Assembly: GCA_903642235.1 (NCBI GenBank)
Contig: CAHJWL010000005.1
Coordinates: 274,572-338,571, forward strand
Direction of reading: 5' to 3'
Length of the DNA: 64,000 nt
Origin: Acidobacteriaceae bacterium
Lineage (GTDB): Bacteria > Acidobacteriota > Terriglobia > Terriglobales > Acidobacteriaceae
The position numbers and the translations under genes were made by a program. A model generated the notes under the pieces. The model ran no database searches. It saw only the letters and a list, made by a program, of their open reading frames with translations, and was not told the origin of the DNA. This document shows, in pieces, positions 61,667-64,000 of this stretch. Numbering within the stretch: position 1 is the stretch's first letter; the number at the start of each line of letters is the position of its first letter.

Positions 61667-62112
61667 ACAACGGAGGCAGCGTCGAGGTTCGCATCCCCTC
61701 GCGCCTTGGCTTTGAAAAGGTTGCCATGAGCACGGCCGCCAGTATGGCGAAGCTCATGGGCTTCACCGAGGATCGCGTTGAAGATCTTAAGACTGCCGTC
61801 TCCGAAGCTTGTATCAATGCGATCGAGCATGGCAATCACCTGGATGCCTCCGTCCCCGTCGGTGTCATGCTCTCCATCTTTCCAGGCGAGCTCGAAGTCA
61901 AAGTGCACGATAATGGCGACGGCATGAGCGCCGCACCCTCCGTCCCGGATATCGACCGTAAAATGACGGGCGAAGAAGAGGCACGCGGCATGGGCATGTT
62001 CCTCATCCAGGCCCTCGTCGACGAAGTACAGTGGGTCCCGAGTTCCACGCAGGGCAAGAGCTTTGTACGGCTCGTCATCCGTCTCAATAAGGAGAGTGAA
62101 GAATGCAGCTGA
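61657..62112 (+). CDS. RsbW-like anti-sigma factor serine kinase (HATPase)
   Basis: GHKL ATPase of 151 residues that in this family binds a sigma factor or phosphorylates the STAS antagonist. The N-box is TAVSEACINAIEHGNH, the G1 box is VHDNGDGM and the G2 region is ARGMGMFLIQALVDEV. AGGAGAG lies just before the ATG at 61657. It overlaps the phosphatase gene and the STAS gene on both sides, so the three are coupled. No sigma factor gene is in the window, so its partner is unknown. Confidence 0.88.
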   Translation: MPINNGGSVEVRIPSRLGFEKVAMSTAASMAKLMGFTEDRVEDLKTAVSEACINAIEHGNHLDASVPVGVMLSIFPGELEVKVHDNGDGMSAAPSVPDIDRKMTGEEEARGMGMFLIQALVDEVQWVPSSTQGKSFVRLVIRLNKESEECS

Positions 62113-62462
62113 CCAGCAAAGTCTCGCAGCAGCAGCTTGCCACGGCTACCGGAAAACCCCTCACAGCTCTCCGCTTCACCGGTGACATCTCTTCGACGTC
62201 GCGGGATGCGGTCGTCGGAAGCTATGTCGCCCTGAGCACCTCCGCTGTGAAGCAGATCCTGCTCGACTTCAAAGGTGTCGAGTACCTCAACTCCTCAGGC
62301 ATCGCCCTCGTCATTGAGGTCCTGATGGCAGCAAACAAGGCCGCACAGATCGTAGCCATCTCCGGCTTGACGCCCCACTTCACCAAGGTCTTCACCATGG
62401 TCGGCATCACCCGCTACGCCACTCTCTACCCGGACGAAGCCGCCGCCCTGGCCTCGCTGTAA
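62103..62462 (+). CDS. STAS-domain anti-sigma factor antagonist
   Basis: A 119-residue STAS protein, the phosphorylation target of the preceding kinase. The conserved serine lies in VEYLNSSGIALV (Ser64/Ser65), where SpoIIAA/RsbV proteins have DSSG. ILLDFKG and AAQIVAISGLTPHFTKVF complete the fold. It overlaps the RsbW-like gene by 10 bp. In the classical model the dephosphorylated form binds the kinase and frees its target, and the two upstream phosphatases would dephosphorylate it. Confidence 0.88.
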   Translation: MQLTSKVSQQQLATATGKPLTALRFTGDISSTSRDAVVGSYVALSTSAVKQILLDFKGVEYLNSSGIALVIEVLMAANKAAQIVAISGLTPHFTKVFTMVGITRYATLYPDEAAALASL

Positions 62463-62529
62463 ACAGCGTGACGTGCTCTTCACCAGCTGGCGGGTCAAGC
62501 TCGCTGCTCGTCTGGAAGCCTGAGAAGAT

Positions 62530-63684
62530 TTAGTCGCCCGGAAAGAGCACCCACAACTCCGGCCTGCCCGCATTGCAATGCACCGCCCGTGAAAGGAATC
62601 CGAAACAGCCCCACGAAAGATACAGAGCCATTCGCGCGCTCTGCCAGCCTCCGTAGGGTGAACGCTTGCGAGAGAAGGCTGCAACCCGGCTCTCGACCGA
62701 TGGAATGGGATGGAAGATGCGCTCGACCCACCGCCCACGAGCCGGCTCATCATCCTGAAGACGATCGAGGCAGGTAATCGTCCGGGCCAGCATTGCGGAA
62801 GAAATACCCTGAGTGAGAGCAAACCGGTCCGCCTCCAGCACTCCGGGCCGGTTAACCGATGGCAGCAGAAGCAGGCCGAGAAACGACCACAGCGTGAACC
62901 ACAACCCCGTCTGGATCAGGCCCGGCGCGTCCGCAAGCGATGCTCCGGGAAGGTGACAGGCAAGCAGGAAGCCAAGCAGGTTCCAGGCCAGGGCCACAGC
63001 CAGACCGCGGGTGCGCGCACCGGTCGCAAGCACACCGTGGCGGCGCACACGCTCGGTTGATAGCACCTCCGGCGGCAGCTCCTGGAGCCACACCGACGGA
63101 AGAACCATGCGCTCCCGGCCGGGCAGACCGGCCACCCCCCCAACGAAGCCAGGGTCGGTCGAGCGAAGAACCATCGTCCCCACCGGCCTTCGAACCGCGG
63201 CGTCACATACGGAATCCGGCGTGCCGTCCTCCTCCTCCACACCAGCAGCAGCAGTTTTCACGGGGCTCAGACCCCCAACCATCTGCGCCACCGCGGCCTG
63301 CACCGCCAGCAGAAGTAGCATAAGCCCTGCAAAGCAGGCAACTCCGGCCCAGACGCCCGCCCACCGCGCCGCTATCAGCAGAGCACCGGCACAAACTCCA
63401 ACAACCAGGGCCTGCAGGAGAACACCGCGCAGCCACCCCGCCAGAAAACTCGCAAACCTCAGCTGGCTCCGACTATGCTGCCGCGGCAGAAAATACCCGC
63501 CCAGCACATCAGAAGGCAGGGAAAGCCCTACGGAGCAGGCCAGCGTCGCCGCAATCGCCACCGGAGCCGGCACGCCCCGCAGCAGCCGGTGCGGCAGTGC
63601 AAACCAGAGCGCCGCACTGGCAGCGACAACTTGCAAACCAACCCCCGAAATGCCTAGCCACAGCCTGGATCGCGCATACGTCAT
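62530..63684 (-). CDS. M48-like integral membrane protein without the HExxH motif
   Basis: A 384-residue protein with about five hydrophobic helices. The layout recalls M48/BlaR1-type membrane peptidases: helices at the N-terminus, then a soluble part starting VGGVAGLPGRERMVLPSVWLQELP, two more helices and a tail with LEADRFALTQG and IFHPIPSVESRVAAF. Where the zinc motif HExxH should follow LPPEVLSTERV, the text is RRHGVLATGARTRG, so metal binding as in M48 seems lost. It is divergent from nothing in the window and convergent with the STAS gene. Function unknown. Confidence 0.65.
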   Translation of the reverse strand: MTYARSRLWLGISGVGLQVVAASAALWFALPHRLLRGVPAPVAIAATLACSVGLSLPSDVLGGYFLPRQHSRSQLRFASFLAGWLRGVLLQALVVGVCAGALLIAARWAGVWAGVACFAGLMLLLLAVQAAVAQMVGGLSPVKTAAAGVEEEDGTPDSVCDAAVRRPVGTMVLRSTDPGFVGGVAGLPGRERMVLPSVWLQELPPEVLSTERVRRHGVLATGARTRGLAVALAWNLLGFLLACHLPGASLADAPGLIQTGLWFTLWSFLGLLLLPSVNRPGVLEADRFALTQGISSAMLARTITCLDRLQDDEPARGRWVERIFHPIPSVESRVAAFSRKRSPYGGWQSARMALYLSWGCFGFLSRAVHCNAGRPELWVLFPGD

Positions 63685-63774
63685 GCACCTATCCTAGGGG
63701 AACATCCGCAGCCGATTCGGCCCCTCCGCCGAGCATCCACCATCCCCTTGTCACGCCGTGCACGATCCCACGCT

Positions 63775-64000
63775 CTACTGCTCTCCCACTACCATCGCAT
63801 CCGGATTACCCACCACCCGCGGCCGTCGGCTCTCACTGATCGTCGCCGCACTCCTGGGCGCCAGCGCCATCGCCGAGCTCAGGCTGAACACCAGCAGCGC
63901 CTGCTCCGGCACCACCTCCTGCCGATCCGTCTTGAGCCACACAATCGTTCCCGCGCCCGCGCCAATGCCCGCGCCGACCGCCGCGCCCACGCTGCCGCCC
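63775..64000 (-). CDS. Glycine-zipper protein, C-terminal fragment (5' end beyond window)
   Basis: An open frame that enters from the right edge and ends at 63775; only about 75 residues are seen. It begins in a glycine zipper (GAAVGAGIGAGAGTIVWL) followed by KTDRQEVVPEQALLVFSL and a Ser/Arg-rich tail. The plan (glycine zipper, then a conserved VPEQALLVF-type strand) is like the end of the lipoprotein at 40510-41373. The ATG at 63990 is internal to the zipper and unlikely to be the start. Confidence 0.6.
   Translation of the reverse strand, partial: GGSVGAAVGAGIGAGAGTIVWLKTDRQEVVPEQALLVFSLSSAMALAPRSAATISESRRPRVVGNPDAMVVGEQ

Overview
The window looks like a chromosomal segment of an Acidobacteriota bacterium, most likely family Acidobacteriaceae (Terriglobus/Granulicella/Edaphobacter-like). 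The evidence is a GC-rich base composition (judged by eye), a very large Oar-type TonB-dependent receptor with an N-terminal carboxypeptidase-regulatory domain, NHL/Ig-like secreted proteins typical of that group, a czc-type metal efflux set, a CcmF/CcmH cytochrome c cluster, and scattered REP-like intergenic fragments. Genus is not determined. I see no rRNA, tRNA, CRISPR array, prophage or intact insertion sequence.

Layout. 1-2.1 kb: a cut PTPS-type pterin synthase gene, folE and truB. 2.1-6.5 kb: a tesA-like lipoprotein esterase divergent from a YbbA/YbbP-type ABC exporter, the same arrangement as in E. coli. 6.5-15.6 kb: ribulokinase araB divergent from a four-gene set that reads as lysine / 2-aminoadipate catabolism: DUF1338 2-oxoadipate dioxygenase/decarboxylase (HglS type), D-2-hydroxyglutarate dehydrogenase-like flavoprotein, ALDH7-type semialdehyde dehydrogenase and an omega-aminotransferase. 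15.7-26.5 kb: a Tat-exported HisC-like aminotransferase and a TonB receptor, divergent from a sugar-related operon (truncated PhyH gene, Zn alcohol dehydrogenase, esterase, GH51 arabinofuranosidase, LacI regulator). 26.6-28.2 kb: an SDR and its overlapping TetR regulator, with an operator-like dyad upstream. 28.5-34.2 kb: czcCBA-type RND efflux operon.

34.4-40.4 kb is housekeeping: DUF2147, hemD, nth, hemQ, DedA, inositol-1-phosphate synthase and engB. 40.5-46.5 kb holds three secreted or lipid-anchored proteins (glycine-zipper lipoprotein, beta-propeller lipoprotein, NHL/Ig-like protein). An intergenic mosaic follows with six copies of an 18-bp repeat, then a DUF4149 gene broken by a frameshift. 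47.4-51.6 kb is the ccm cluster. 51.7-55.6 kb has a lone receiver domain, an SSS-family symporter, a GNAT acetyltransferase, a small membrane protein and a DUF433/PIN-like toxin-antitoxin pair. 55.7-62.5 kb is a signalling block: soluble Ser/Thr kinase with TPRs, membrane SpoIIE phosphatase, GAF-SpoIIE phosphatase, RsbW-like kinase and STAS antagonist, the last three overlapping. The window ends with an M48-like membrane protein lacking HExxH and a cut glycine-zipper protein.

The most interesting material is the lysine/2-oxoadipate operon, the deletion-type junction in the PhyH gene with a LacI-type operator at its promoter, the exported aminotransferase beside the TonB receptor, and the sigma-less partner-switch cluster.
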